Shown here piece by piece: positions 24,116-32,869 of a DNA stretch of 35,471 bases. Position 1 is the stretch's first letter, and every line of letters begins with the position of its first letter. The DNA is from CAJMGO01 sp900557305 (lineage in GTDB: Bacteria > Bacillota_I > Bacilli_A > RF39 > UBA660): positions 1-35,471 of the forward strand of contig CAJMGO010000011.1 of the NCBI GenBank assembly GCA_905212975.1, given 5' to 3'. The notes beneath the pieces are model-generated. The model saw only the letters and a program-made list of their open reading frames with translations. It ran no database searches and was not told the origin of the DNA. The translations under genes and the position numbers were made by a program.

Positions 24116-25174
24116 TTATTCTTCTCCTCTTAATTTTCTGTTTTGATCTTCTGTAATCAATGCCTCTATAATTTTATCTAAATCGCCTTGCATTACTCTA
24201 TCAAGAGCATTTATAGTAAACCCTATTCTATGATCTGTAACCCTATTTTGAGGATAATTATATGTTCTTATTTTTTCGCTTCTATCTCCAGTTCCAATTT
24301 TACTACGACGCTCTGCTCCTTCTTTTTCTTCTTTTTCTCTTAATTTTAAGTCATACAATCTAGCTTTTAAAATTTTTATAGCTTTCTCTTTATTTTTTAT
24401 TTGACTTCTTTCTGTTTGAGAATATACAACTAATCCAGTTGGTATATGTGTAAGTCTTACAGCTGAATCAGTTGTATTAACTCCTTGACCTCCACATCCA
24501 GATGCTCGTGTAATATCTATTCTAACTTCATTCATATCAAGTTCATAATCAAAATCTTCTGCTTCTGGGATTGACAAAACAGTCGCTGTTGAGGTATGTA
24601 CTCTTCCTTGAGTTTCTGTTGAAGGAACCCTTTGTACTCTATGAGCCCCAGATTCATATTTTAATTTTGAGTATGCATTTTCACCCTTAACAGTAAAACT
24701 TATAAGTGAATATCCCCCTGCTTCAGATGGATATTCTTCATTTATTTCAATACTCCAACCCTGTTTTTCAGCATAGTGTTTATACATATCAAATAAATCT
24801 CCAGCAAATATATTACCTTCATCACCACCAGCTGCTCCACGAATTTCTACAATAACATTTTTACCATCATTAGGATCTTTTGGTAATAAAATTATTTCTA
24901 AATCTTTATTAAGTTTATCCAATTTTTCTTTTAAAGATTCTAGTTCTTCCTTAGCCATTTCTGAGAGTTCTGGATCATGTAACATTTCTTCTGCTTCTTC
25001 TATTCCAGATGTTAATTTTTTATATTCTTGATAAGCATCATAAGCTTCTCTTAATGAAGATTGTTCTTTAGCTAAAGATGTTGTTTCTTTTATATTAGAT
25101 ATAACTTCTGGTTTTGATAATTCATTTTCTATTTCTTTATATCTATTTTCTATATTTTGAAGTCTTTCTATCAT
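24116..25174 (-). CDS. prfA: Peptide chain release factor 1
   Basis: 352 residues. The stop-codon-recognition tripeptide is PST (184-186; PxT is RF1, whereas SPF would be RF2) and the catalytic GGQ is at 228-230. It releases finished proteins at UAA and UAG. AAGGAG lies upstream of the ATG. TAA and TAG close nearly all genes in this window, which fits a dominant RF1 role. Followed by prmC. Confidence 0.97.
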   Translation of the reverse strand: MIERLQNIENRYKEIENELSKPEVISNIKETTSLAKEQSSLREAYDAYQEYKKLTSGIEEAEEMLHDPELSEMAKEELESLKEKLDKLNKDLEIILLPKDPNDGKNVIVEIRGAAGGDEGNIFAGDLFDMYKHYAEKQGWSIEINEEYPSEAGGYSLISFTVKGENAYSKLKYESGAHRVQRVPSTETQGRVHTSTATVLSIPEAEDFDYELDMNEVRIDITRASGCGGQGVNTTDSAVRLTHIPTGLVVYSQTERSQIKNKEKAIKILKARLYDLKLREKEEKEGAERRSKIGTGDRSEKIRTYNYPQNRVTDHRIGFTINALDRVMQGDLDKIIEALITEDQNRKLRGEE

Positions 25175-25200
25175 AAGTAAATCTCCTTTTCATCTTAAAA

Positions 25201-25240
25201 ATTATACTATAAATATTAAAAATAAGCAATACTGCTTATT
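25201..25240 (-). promoter_or_regulatory. Overlapping terminator (of the repeat-protein gene) and prfA promoter
   Basis: The AATAAGCA-GTATTGCTTATT hairpin with a T-rich tail (25215-25240) ends the upstream gene. TTGCTT (25224-25229) in its 3' arm, 17 bases, and TATAAT (25201-25206) form the prfA promoter. Confidence 0.6.
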
Positions 25241-26576
25241 TTACTTTATTATATGTTAATACTTTAGAAAATCCAGAACTTATCCTTTTTACATCTTCTT
25301 TATTTTCAAACATATTTAAATCAATAGATTCCAAATAATCTTTAAATTGTTTTAATATTTCTTTTTTTACTCTAGGAGTTATATTTCCATTATAAAAATC
25401 ATATTCCCTTTTATTCCAAATCATTTTTATTTCATTTAATTTCTTTGTTTTATCATATTCTAATTTATTATTATGATAATTCTTTCTTTGAACTTGTATC
25501 CAAATTCCTAAATTTAAACCATCCGGATCATATTCATATCCATTTTTTGTCTTAAATGAACGAGGTATTTTTAGGTTATTATATTTATTAAAATATATCG
25601 TAGCTAAAGAAAATAATCTTTCCCATTTTTGTTCTCTATCTTCTATTTGTATATCAAATTTTAGTTTTTTTAATTTTTCTAAATTTTTATGACTAATACT
25701 GTTTTCTTCTATTAATTTCATTTGTCTTCTTATCCACAATCCTAAAAAAACTCCATTCTCATCATAATTAATACCATCTTTTGTTTTAAAATTTAAAGGT
25801 ATATTTATGTTATCATAATGTTCATGATAGTTTTTAATTAATTCTACCATTTTATCATAATTAATTTCTGATCTTAAACCTTTTTTATATCCAATTTTTT
25901 TTAGTTTTTCTAATCTTTCATTAGTTATTTTCATCGTCACTTTTCCTACTTCGCTTTTTCTTATATTATATAGCCAAATTCCTAAAGCAACTCCAGCATT
26001 ATTATATTCATATCCATTTATTGTTTTAAAATTTAAAGGAATATTCAAATCACCATTTTTTTCATAATAATTGGTTGCAAGAGCTAACATATTATCAAAA
26101 CGTGTTTCATATGGATCCCAAACCATACCTATTTTTTCTAAAGCATCAATTACTTCTTTCTTTAAATTTGGATACAAATTTCTTTGTTTTCCAATCCAGT
26201 ATCCCAATGGAACACCTGATTTATCATAATCATATCCATTTATTGTTTTAAATCTTTTGTGCACTAAAAGATTTCCATGATGGTTATAGTATTCTGTAGC
26301 TAAATCAAAATAATCTTTAGCTGTATAGCTTTCAATTTTCCATACCATACCAATCTCATTTAATTTTTCTATTTGTTCTTGTGTTATGATACTTTTTATT
26401 ACTTTATTATATTTTTTTCTTTGAGTTCTTATCCATACTCCTAAATAAATTCCATTTTCATCATATTCATATCCATTTTTTGTCTTAAATCTATTTGGTA
26501 TTAATAAATTTCCATTTTTTTCATAATAAATTCTTGCTAAATCATAATTTTTATTCCATAAATCAATATTTTCCAT
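25236..26576 (-). CDS. Protein of five helicase-associated (HA) type repeats
   Basis: 446 residues from the ATG at 26576 (GGAGG upstream). Five tandem repeats of about 65-75 residues share the pattern (LA..YY...GNL.IP..FKT.NGYEYD..G..LG.WI..QR) then a helix ending near L..IGM.W. This is the PF03457-like helicase-associated domain. No helicase motor is attached. In other proteins such repeats accompany helicases and are thought to bind nucleic acid, so a DNA/RNA-binding role is plausible but not shown. Repeats 1, 2 and 5 are most alike; repeat 4 has drifted most. It has its own promoter and terminator between aspS and prfA. Confidence 0.75.
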   Translation of the reverse strand: MENIDLWNKNYDLARIYYEKNGNLLIPNRFKTKNGYEYDENGIYLGVWIRTQRKKYNKVIKSIITQEQIEKLNEIGMVWKIESYTAKDYFDLATEYYNHHGNLLVHKRFKTINGYDYDKSGVPLGYWIGKQRNLYPNLKKEVIDALEKIGMVWDPYETRFDNMLALATNYYEKNGDLNIPLNFKTINGYEYNNAGVALGIWLYNIRKSEVGKVTMKITNERLEKLKKIGYKKGLRSEINYDKMVELIKNYHEHYDNINIPLNFKTKDGINYDENGVFLGLWIRRQMKLIEENSISHKNLEKLKKLKFDIQIEDREQKWERLFSLATIYFNKYNNLKIPRSFKTKNGYEYDPDGLNLGIWIQVQRKNYHNNKLEYDKTKKLNEIKMIWNKREYDFYNGNITPRVKKEILKQFKDYLESIDLNMFENKEDVKRISSGFSKVLTYNKVK

Positions 26577-26598
26577 ATAAATCCTCCATTGGTGTTGT

Positions 26599-26638
26599 AT
26601 TATATCATAAGAAAGAAAAAGAAACAATACTGTTTCTT
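26599..26638 (-). promoter_or_regulatory. Overlapping aspS terminator and promoter of the HA-repeat gene
   Basis: The AAGAAACA/TGTTTCTT hairpin plus a T-rich tract (26611-26638) ends aspS. TTGTTT (26622-26627) in its 3' arm, 17 bases, and TATAAT (26599-26604) form a promoter for the next gene. Confidence 0.6.
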
Positions 26639-27950
26639 ATGGTTCTAACCTATTAGGCCCTCTAAATACAAATTGTGTATTTTTTATTGTAAGTCCTAAT
26701 AATAACATTGTAAGTCTATCTACACCTATAGCAAATCCACCATGTGGAGGGCATCCATATTTAAAGAATTGTAAATAGAACTTAACATCTTCACCAAGTC
26801 CTTTTTCTTTTGCATTTTTTACTAATTCTTCATATCTATGTTCTCTTTGAGCACCGCTAGTTATTTCTGTTCCTCTCCATATTAAATCATAACCTTGAAG
26901 TACACCATTTTCATCTCTCATGTGATAAAAAGGTCTTTTTGTTGCTGCATAACCTACAACAAACATAAACTCACTATTATATTTTTCTTGTGCTAACTTA
27001 TATGTTAATTTTTCTGCTTCTGCGTTCATATCTCCAATATCTTCTGTTGGAATATCAAAGTTATATTTTTCATGTAATTCTTTATATAAGTCTTGTAATT
27101 TTATACGTGGAAATGGTTTTGATGGAATTATTACTTCTTTATCAAATAATTCTTTTATTTTATCTCCATATTTTTCTTTTACTTTAGTAAGTCCTGCTAT
27201 AAGTAAATCTTCTTCTAAATCCATTACATCTTCATATGAATCTATATATGAAAACTCTAAATCAAATGATGTAAATTCTGTGGCATGTCTATTTGTATTT
27301 GAATTTTCTGCTCTAAAAGCTGGAGCAACTTCAAATATTTTACTCATACCTGCAGACATAGCCATTTGTTTATAAAACTGAGGAGATTGCGCTAAATAGG
27401 CTTTTCTATCAAAGTATTTTACTTCAAATACTTCACTTCCTGATTCTGATGCAGCGCCTATTAATTTTGGAGTATGTATTTCAGTAAAATCTTGTTCATA
27501 TAAATATTCTCTCATAGCTTGTATCATAGTTGATTCAATCTGTCTTGTAAGCATATTTTTTTCATTTCTTATATCTAACCATCTGTAATCTAATCTTGTA
27601 TCAATGTTAACACAATCTAAATTATTAAAATCAAATGGAAGATTTTCAGCAACACTTGTAACTTCTATAGACGAAGGAATAAGTTCCATACCTCCTAATT
27701 TTACTGCTTCATTTTCTAATAATTTACCTTTTATTTTAACTGTACTTTCAACAGTTATAGAATTCATAATACCAAGTAACTCTTGATTATTTTCATCACT
27801 TTTTTCTATAGTCATTTGTAATTTTCCTGTTGAATCTCTAAGTATTACAAACATTACCCATTTTTTATCACGAATAGTATCTACAAATCCACTAAACTCT
27901 ATTTCGCTATTTAAATATTTTTTTAAATCTTGTACATATATTTTTTTCAT
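26637..27950 (-). CDS. aspS: Aspartate--tRNA ligase, archaeal/eukaryotic type
   Basis: 437 residues, far shorter than bacterial AspRS (about 590) because the GAD insertion is absent. The N-terminal OB anticodon-binding domain (1-100), motif 2 FRAENSNTNRHATEF (212-226), AQSPQFYKQMAM before it, and motif 3 GFAIGVDRLTMLLLG (about 404-418) match the archaeal-type enzyme. Such enzymes are often non-discriminating and can charge tRNA-Asn too, which then needs GatCAB. Whether this one does cannot be told from the sequence. Last gene of the T-box operon; AGAGGT precedes the ATG. Confidence 0.93.
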   Translation of the reverse strand: MKKIYVQDLKKYLNSEIEFSGFVDTIRDKKWVMFVILRDSTGKLQMTIEKSDENNQELLGIMNSITVESTVKIKGKLLENEAVKLGGMELIPSSIEVTSVAENLPFDFNNLDCVNIDTRLDYRWLDIRNEKNMLTRQIESTMIQAMREYLYEQDFTEIHTPKLIGAASESGSEVFEVKYFDRKAYLAQSPQFYKQMAMSAGMSKIFEVAPAFRAENSNTNRHATEFTSFDLEFSYIDSYEDVMDLEEDLLIAGLTKVKEKYGDKIKELFDKEVIIPSKPFPRIKLQDLYKELHEKYNFDIPTEDIGDMNAEAEKLTYKLAQEKYNSEFMFVVGYAATKRPFYHMRDENGVLQGYDLIWRGTEITSGAQREHRYEELVKNAKEKGLGEDVKFYLQFFKYGCPPHGGFAIGVDRLTMLLLGLTIKNTQFVFRGPNRLEP

Positions 27951-27953
27951 TTT

Positions 27954-28331
27954 CTACCTCTTTTTCATTTTTAAAGAACAACCATCACTATCTAATTCTA
28001 AAATCTTAGTTAACGATAATATTGCTGATCCTTGTTGTTCAAAATTAAGAACATAGTCAACTAATTTTTTCTTTTGAATTTTAGACATCATTAATCCACC
28101 TAATTCATATTTTGGTATTCTTATATCAATTTCTTTCCCAACATGTTCATATAAAACATATCCTAAATTATTTATTAAATAATCAACATAATCATTATTT
28201 TCTATTTGTATATTTTTAATTAAACTTCTTGCTAAATCATCTAATGTTTCAGATTCATCTGTAGTATAAAAATTTCCATCTTGACTGATAAAAAAATCTT
28301 TATTTTTAAGTTCCTCTTCTGTACATAGCAT
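27954..28331 (-). CDS. Uncharacterised 125-residue protein between hisS and aspS
   Basis: Not recognised. A soluble, acidic N-terminal half (MLCTEEELKNKDFF) and a C-terminal part with KYELGGLMMSKIQKKKLVDYV and a Lys-rich end. GGGAG sits ten bases from the ATG, at the very end of hisS. Gene spacing of only a few bases on either side puts it firmly in the T-box operon, so it is co-expressed with the two synthetases. A helper role is possible but unsupported. Confidence 0.7.
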   Translation of the reverse strand: MLCTEEELKNKDFFISQDGNFYTTDESETLDDLARSLIKNIQIENNDYVDYLINNLGYVLYEHVGKEIDIRIPKYELGGLMMSKIQKKKLVDYVLNFEQQGSAILSLTKILELDSDGCSLKMKKR

Positions 28332-28336
28332 AATTC

Positions 28337-29602
28337 TTATTCTCCCTCATCTAAAAATTCTACTACATCTTCTAAATTTATTTTATGTTCTTCTTTTGTT
28401 TTATTATTTTTTATTGTTAATGTATTTGTTTTAACTTCATCTTCTCCAATAATAATAATATACTTTGCATTAATTCTATCTGCTTGTTTAAAGTTTGATT
28501 TCATATTTCTATTCATATAATCCATATCAACTTTAAATCCATTTAATCTAAGTGACATAACAAGTGATGATGCATCATATTTAATAGATTCATCTACTGG
28601 AATTACATATACATCAACATTATTATTTTCATTTAAATTTATATTTTCAAATTCTAAAGCAGTAAGTAATCTTTCTATTCCCATAGCAAATCCAACACCT
28701 TTTGTAGCTGGACCTCCTATATTTTCTACAAGATTATCGTATCTTCCACCACCACATAATACATTTTGACTTCCAAATCCTTCAACAGAAGCTTCTACTT
28801 CAAAAACTGTATGTGAATAATAATCCAAACCTCTAACTAAATTTGTATTTACTTTATATTCTATTTGTAAAGCATCTAGATATTTTTTTACATCTTCAAA
28901 GTGCTTTTTTGATTCCTCATTTAAATAATCAATTGTTTTTGGAGCATTCTTCATTATTTCTTTATCTTTATCTATTTTACAATCTAGAATTCTAAGAGGA
29001 TTTTTTTCAAATCTACATTTACAATCCTCACATAAATCATCTATATGTGGTTTAAAATACTCAATCAAAGCATTTCTGTATTGTTCTCTCGACTGCTTAT
29101 CTCCTAATGAATTTATATTAACTTTTATTCCTTTTAATCCTAGTAATCTATAAAAATTTACTGGTATACTTATTATTTCAGCATCATTTAGTGGATTTGA
29201 ACTACCAAATACTTCACATCCAAATTGATAAAATTCACGAAATCTACCTGATTGTGGTCTTTCATATCTATACATAGGTCCATAATACCAGCATTTAACT
29301 GGTTGTGTTACTTCAGCATACATTTTATTTTCAATAAAACTTCTTACAACTCCAGCAGTTCCCTCAGGACGTAGAGTCATGTGTCTTTCTCCTCTATCTA
29401 TAAAGTCATATGTTTCTTTTGTAACTATATCTGTTGTTTCACCTACGCCTCTATGAAACAATTCACTTGATTCAAATAATGGTGTTCTAACATACTCATA
29501 ATTATATGTTTCCATTAAATTTTTCATTAAATTTTCTAAATACAATATTTTTTTACTTTTATCTCCATATACATCATATGTACCTTTAGGCTTTTGTATC
29601 AT
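28337..29602 (-). CDS. hisS: Histidine--tRNA ligase
   Basis: 421 residues, normal for the family. It starts IQKPKGTYDVYG. Motif 2 is YRYERPQSGRFREFYQFGCE. The histidine-specific motifs RGLDYYSHTVFEV and, near 265-295, GGGRYDNL are present. Motif 3 is GVGFAMGIERLL. The C-terminal anticodon-binding domain is present. It charges tRNA-His. AGGAGGG lies upstream; the start overlaps the AAA+ gene by 17 bases. Confidence 0.97.
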   Translation of the reverse strand: MIQKPKGTYDVYGDKSKKILYLENLMKNLMETYNYEYVRTPLFESSELFHRGVGETTDIVTKETYDFIDRGERHMTLRPEGTAGVVRSFIENKMYAEVTQPVKCWYYGPMYRYERPQSGRFREFYQFGCEVFGSSNPLNDAEIISIPVNFYRLLGLKGIKVNINSLGDKQSREQYRNALIEYFKPHIDDLCEDCKCRFEKNPLRILDCKIDKDKEIMKNAPKTIDYLNEESKKHFEDVKKYLDALQIEYKVNTNLVRGLDYYSHTVFEVEASVEGFGSQNVLCGGGRYDNLVENIGGPATKGVGFAMGIERLLTALEFENINLNENNNVDVYVIPVDESIKYDASSLVMSLRLNGFKVDMDYMNRNMKSNFKQADRINAKYIIIIGEDEVKTNTLTIKNNKTKEEHKINLEDVVEFLDEGE

Positions 29603-31097
29603 TTTCTTTCCCTCCTAATATTCTTTTTTTTGTATATTGAAATCCTAGTGCGACTTTATTATTTTCACTATAAATCAATTCATTTACTAAATTCTCATCT
29701 ATATCATTTTCAGTAATTTTAATTAATTCATTAATATCATTAGATTTTTTTACATTAATAGCATGTTTTATAATAATTTTATCAAATAATTTATCGATAA
29801 ATCTTCCATTACCAAAATTTTTACTTTTATCTATTTTTTCTAAAATATTATATATTTTCATTAAGGCATTTTCAGATACTTTAAATTTAGTCTTTTTAAG
29901 CTTTAATTTGAATATTTCCATCAATTCTTCTGTTGAATAATCTTTAAATTCTAAATAATATCCCAATCTTGATGCTAAACCAGGATTCATTTTTACAAAA
30001 TCATTCATTTCATCTTTATATCCAGCAAATATAAAAATTGTTTCATTTTTTTCCATTTCTTTTATTATTTCTACCAAAGCTTCTCCACCAAACTCTTGAG
30101 CTATTCCTGCAAAATCATAAGCTTCATCAATAAAAATTATTCCGTCCTTATTATTTTTAATAAATTCTGCTGTTTTAGGCGCTGTTTGTCCTACATATTC
30201 TCCTATAAAATCTTTTGGTGTTGCTTCTACAAATTTATTGCTTTTAGTATAACCTAATAAATATAAAATTCTTGACATTATTCTAGCAACAGTTGTTTTA
30301 CCTGTACCAGGATTTCCTGTATAAAGCATATGTAAATTTGGATTCTTCATTTCAACATTTTCTTTTACTTTATCTATAAATTCTAAATAAGTAATCAATT
30401 CATTTACTTTATCTTTTATATTTTTAATTCCAACTAATTCTCTTAATGAATTTAACTCATTTTCTAAAGTAGTATTTATTACTTCACCTTCATTTTTTTG
30501 TGAATTATTATTTTGACTTCCATTTATTATTTGTGAAATATCTAATTTTTCATATTCTTCAGCTCTATTTAAGACTTCCTCAAAAAAATTTTTTACTTCT
30601 TCCGTTTTATTATTTTCAAGTAAATTAATATATTTTTTTATTTTTTCTTGATTTAAAATGCAAGCTGTAAGTTTTGAATTCTCATCTAAACTTATTCCTA
30701 AATCCGAAAATTCAACTTCACCTACTACTTCTTCAAGTACATCTTTATATAAATTTAAAATAATAGTTGTATCATCTGATTTATTATATTTTCCTATGTA
30801 TATACATCCAGATATATCATTATACAATGTATTTTCGATATATTCTTTTTTTAATTTTGGATAACAATCAAATACAACTTTTTCATCTAAATTATAACCA
30901 TATATAAGCTTATTATCAGATATCCATAAATTTTGATTATCTATTTTAGCTAATTCATCTGTATATTTACTTTTAATTTCACTATAATCAAAGTTTAATT
31001 CCTTTGTTTTAATAACTTTTGTTGGTTTTAAAAAGAAATAGCCCTCTTTTGCGTCATAATTAATTTTTTTAAATAATATTGAATATGTCTTTTCCAT
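29586..31097 (-). CDS. AAA+ ATPase of the CbxX/CfxQ (SpoVK-like) family
   Basis: 503 residues from the ATG at 31097 (AGGGGGAG upstream). Residues about 1-205 form a non-conserved N-terminal region ending in an Asn/Ser/Gln-rich linker. The AAA+ domain follows: LRELVGIKNIKDKV, Walker A GNPGTGKTT (261-269), the pore-loop region FIGEYVGQ, Walker B GIIFIDEAY (319-327), sensor 1 and the arginine finger in NPGLASRLGYYL. The family includes Rubisco activase CbbX and sporulation protein SpoVK. Its job here is unknown. It is the first gene after the T-box, ahead of hisS, which is unusual. Confidence 0.87.
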   Translation of the reverse strand: MEKTYSILFKKINYDAKEGYFFLKPTKVIKTKELNFDYSEIKSKYTDELAKIDNQNLWISDNKLIYGYNLDEKVVFDCYPKLKKEYIENTLYNDISGCIYIGKYNKSDDTTIILNLYKDVLEEVVGEVEFSDLGISLDENSKLTACILNQEKIKKYINLLENNKTEEVKNFFEEVLNRAEEYEKLDISQIINGSQNNNSQKNEGEVINTTLENELNSLRELVGIKNIKDKVNELITYLEFIDKVKENVEMKNPNLHMLYTGNPGTGKTTVARIMSRILYLLGYTKSNKFVEATPKDFIGEYVGQTAPKTAEFIKNNKDGIIFIDEAYDFAGIAQEFGGEALVEIIKEMEKNETIFIFAGYKDEMNDFVKMNPGLASRLGYYLEFKDYSTEELMEIFKLKLKKTKFKVSENALMKIYNILEKIDKSKNFGNGRFIDKLFDKIIIKHAINVKKSNDINELIKITENDIDENLVNELIYSENNKVALGFQYTKKRILGGKENDTKA

Positions 31098-31099
31098 AA

Positions 31100-31318
31100 A
31101 ACTCCCCCTAGACACAAAAAAGCCTAAAAATTAAGGACGATAAACTACCGTGGTGCCACCTTATTTTTATAGACTTTCTATACTCTTATTCTCTTAACGC
31201 GAGAAACACGATTATTTAACACTTGATGTCTTTCTTAATATTTGTTTTAATGTTTGCACCAAACCACATTTTCTCTAAGAAACAAATATTAGTACTCTTT
31301 CAAGTAAATATTACAATT
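31100..31318 (-). promoter_or_regulatory. T-box riboswitch upstream of the AAA+/hisS/aspS operon
   Basis: The antiterminator motif AAGGTGGCACCACG is at 31149-31162, followed by hairpin-forming sequence and a T run. Stem I includes TTAGAGAAAATG. The likely specifier stretch is AAAGACATC, where GAC (31228-31230, Asp) and CAT (31226-31228, His) overlap. It should sense uncharged tRNA for Asp, His or both, matching hisS and aspS in the operon. Confidence 0.87.
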
Positions 31319-31347
31319 AGTATACATTTAAATATATTTTTAGTCAA
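31319..31347 (-). promoter_or_regulatory. Promoter of the hisS/aspS T-box operon
   Basis: TTGACT (31342-31347), 17 bases, TATACT (31319-31324). The -35 box directly abuts the pyk stop codon. Confidence 0.7.
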
Positions 31348-32754
31348 CTAAATTTTTTCTATTTTCATAAAGTTAGTTGGAACTGTTTCTTCACCTAAAG
31401 TAAATCCTCCAGTTATTAATAAAATATCATCTTTATTTAATTCAGTAAATAATTTAGCTTGTTCTATACTATCTTTTACTATAATATCTGTTGATGTATA
31501 TTTAGTAGTTATTACTGGATAAACACCAAAGTTTAACATTAATGAACGAGCTGTTTGTTCATCAGTACATGTAGCTAAAATTAGGCTTTCTGGTCTTAAA
31601 TTACTTATTGAACGAGCTGTTGAACCACTCATTGTTGCTGCTACTATTAGTTTAGCTTTTAACAAGTTAGAAGTTTCTACAACACTTGTTGCTATTGCTC
31701 CTGGAATAGTTCTTTCAACATTATCGATATTAACTTTGTAATCTAATGCTTTTTCAGTACATTCACATACTTCTGCCATATATCTAACTGTTTCTACTGG
31801 ATATTTTCCCATAGTAGTTTCACCAGATAACATAACTGCATCTGCTCCATTTAATACAGCATTTGCTATATCAGAAACTTCAGCTCTTGTTGGACGGGCA
31901 TTCTTTTTCATTGATTCTAACATTTCAGTTGCTACTATACAGAATTTTCCAAAATGTCTGCATCTATCAATAATTAATTTTTGTAATATAGGGATTTCTT
32001 GAAGTGGTGCTTCAACACCTAAATCTCCTCTTGCTACCATTACACCATCTGATACCTCAATAATTGAATCTAAATTTTCAATACCTGTTGTACTTTCAAT
32101 TTTAGAAATTACTTTCATATCTTCTCTATTGTATTCTTTTAAGATTTCTCTTGCTTCAAGTACATCTTGAGCAGATGAAACAAATGATAATGCTATAAAA
32201 TCTCCTTCATGTTCACACGCATAAATAATATCTTCACGATCAACATCACTTATAAATGGAATATCTAATTTAACACCAGGAACACTTAGTGATTTTTTAT
32301 TACCAAGTACACCACCATTTACTATTTCACAAGTTACACCATCATTTTCTTTAGAAATAACCTTAATTTTCATTAATCCATTTTCAAGTAAAATTATATC
32401 ACCTATACTTAATGAATCAATTGCTTGTGGATGGTTAACAGAGAATCTTTCTTCATTTCCTAAAACAGATTCTTTAACTACTCTAATTGTTTTTCCTTCA
32501 ACTAAATTAATTTCGTCATTTTCTAACATACCATTTCTAAATTCAGGTCCTTTTGTATCATATAATATAGCTACAGTTTTTCCAGTCATTTCTCTTACTT
32601 GATGTACTGAATTAACTACACCCACTTTTTCTTCTAATGTAGCATGTGAAAAATTAATACGAGCTACATTCATACCATTATTAACCATTTGAGCCATTAC
32701 ATTAGGATCACAGCTTGATGGTCCAATACTACAAATTATCTTTGTCTTTTTCAT
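31348..32754 (-). CDS. pyk: Pyruvate kinase
   Basis: 468 residues from the ATG at 32754; the ribosome site is AGAGGAAG. It turns phosphoenolpyruvate and ADP into pyruvate and ATP, the last step of glycolysis. TKIICSIGPSS, MNVARINFSHA, the B-domain, VMVARGDLGVE, ATEMLESM, RPTRAEVSDIANAVLNGADAVMLSGETT and a C-terminal allosteric domain are all present. The PEP-utiliser-like extra domain found in Bacillus is absent. It has its own promoter (TTGAAA 32808-32813, 16 bases, TAAAAT 32786-32791). Confidence 0.96.
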   Translation of the reverse strand: MKKTKIICSIGPSSCDPNVMAQMVNNGMNVARINFSHATLEEKVGVVNSVHQVREMTGKTVAILYDTKGPEFRNGMLENDEINLVEGKTIRVVKESVLGNEERFSVNHPQAIDSLSIGDIILLENGLMKIKVISKENDGVTCEIVNGGVLGNKKSLSVPGVKLDIPFISDVDREDIIYACEHEGDFIALSFVSSAQDVLEAREILKEYNREDMKVISKIESTTGIENLDSIIEVSDGVMVARGDLGVEAPLQEIPILQKLIIDRCRHFGKFCIVATEMLESMKKNARPTRAEVSDIANAVLNGADAVMLSGETTMGKYPVETVRYMAEVCECTEKALDYKVNIDNVERTIPGAIATSVVETSNLLKAKLIVAATMSGSTARSISNLRPESLILATCTDEQTARSLMLNFGVYPVITTKYTSTDIIVKDSIEQAKLFTELNKDDILLITGGFTLGEETVPTNFMKIEKI

Positions 32755-32785
32755 ATTATATACACTTCCTCTTTCAATCTTTTTA

Positions 32786-32813
32786 ATTTTATCACAATTA
32801 TTAAGTTTTTCAA
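32786..32813 (-). promoter_or_regulatory. Promoter of pyk
   Basis: TTGAAA (32808-32813), 16 bases, TAAAAT (32786-32791), about 30 bases before the pyk start. Confidence 0.45.
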
Positions 32814-32847
32814 ATATTTTTTTTACATTTAATAAGAAAATATTATT

Positions 32848-32869
32848 AAAAAAAGTCATAATGACTTTT
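32848..32869 (-). terminator. Terminator after the AI-2E-family gene
   Basis: AAAAGTCAT/ATGACTTTT hairpin running into a T tract on the minus strand, overlapping the stop codon. Confidence 0.7.
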
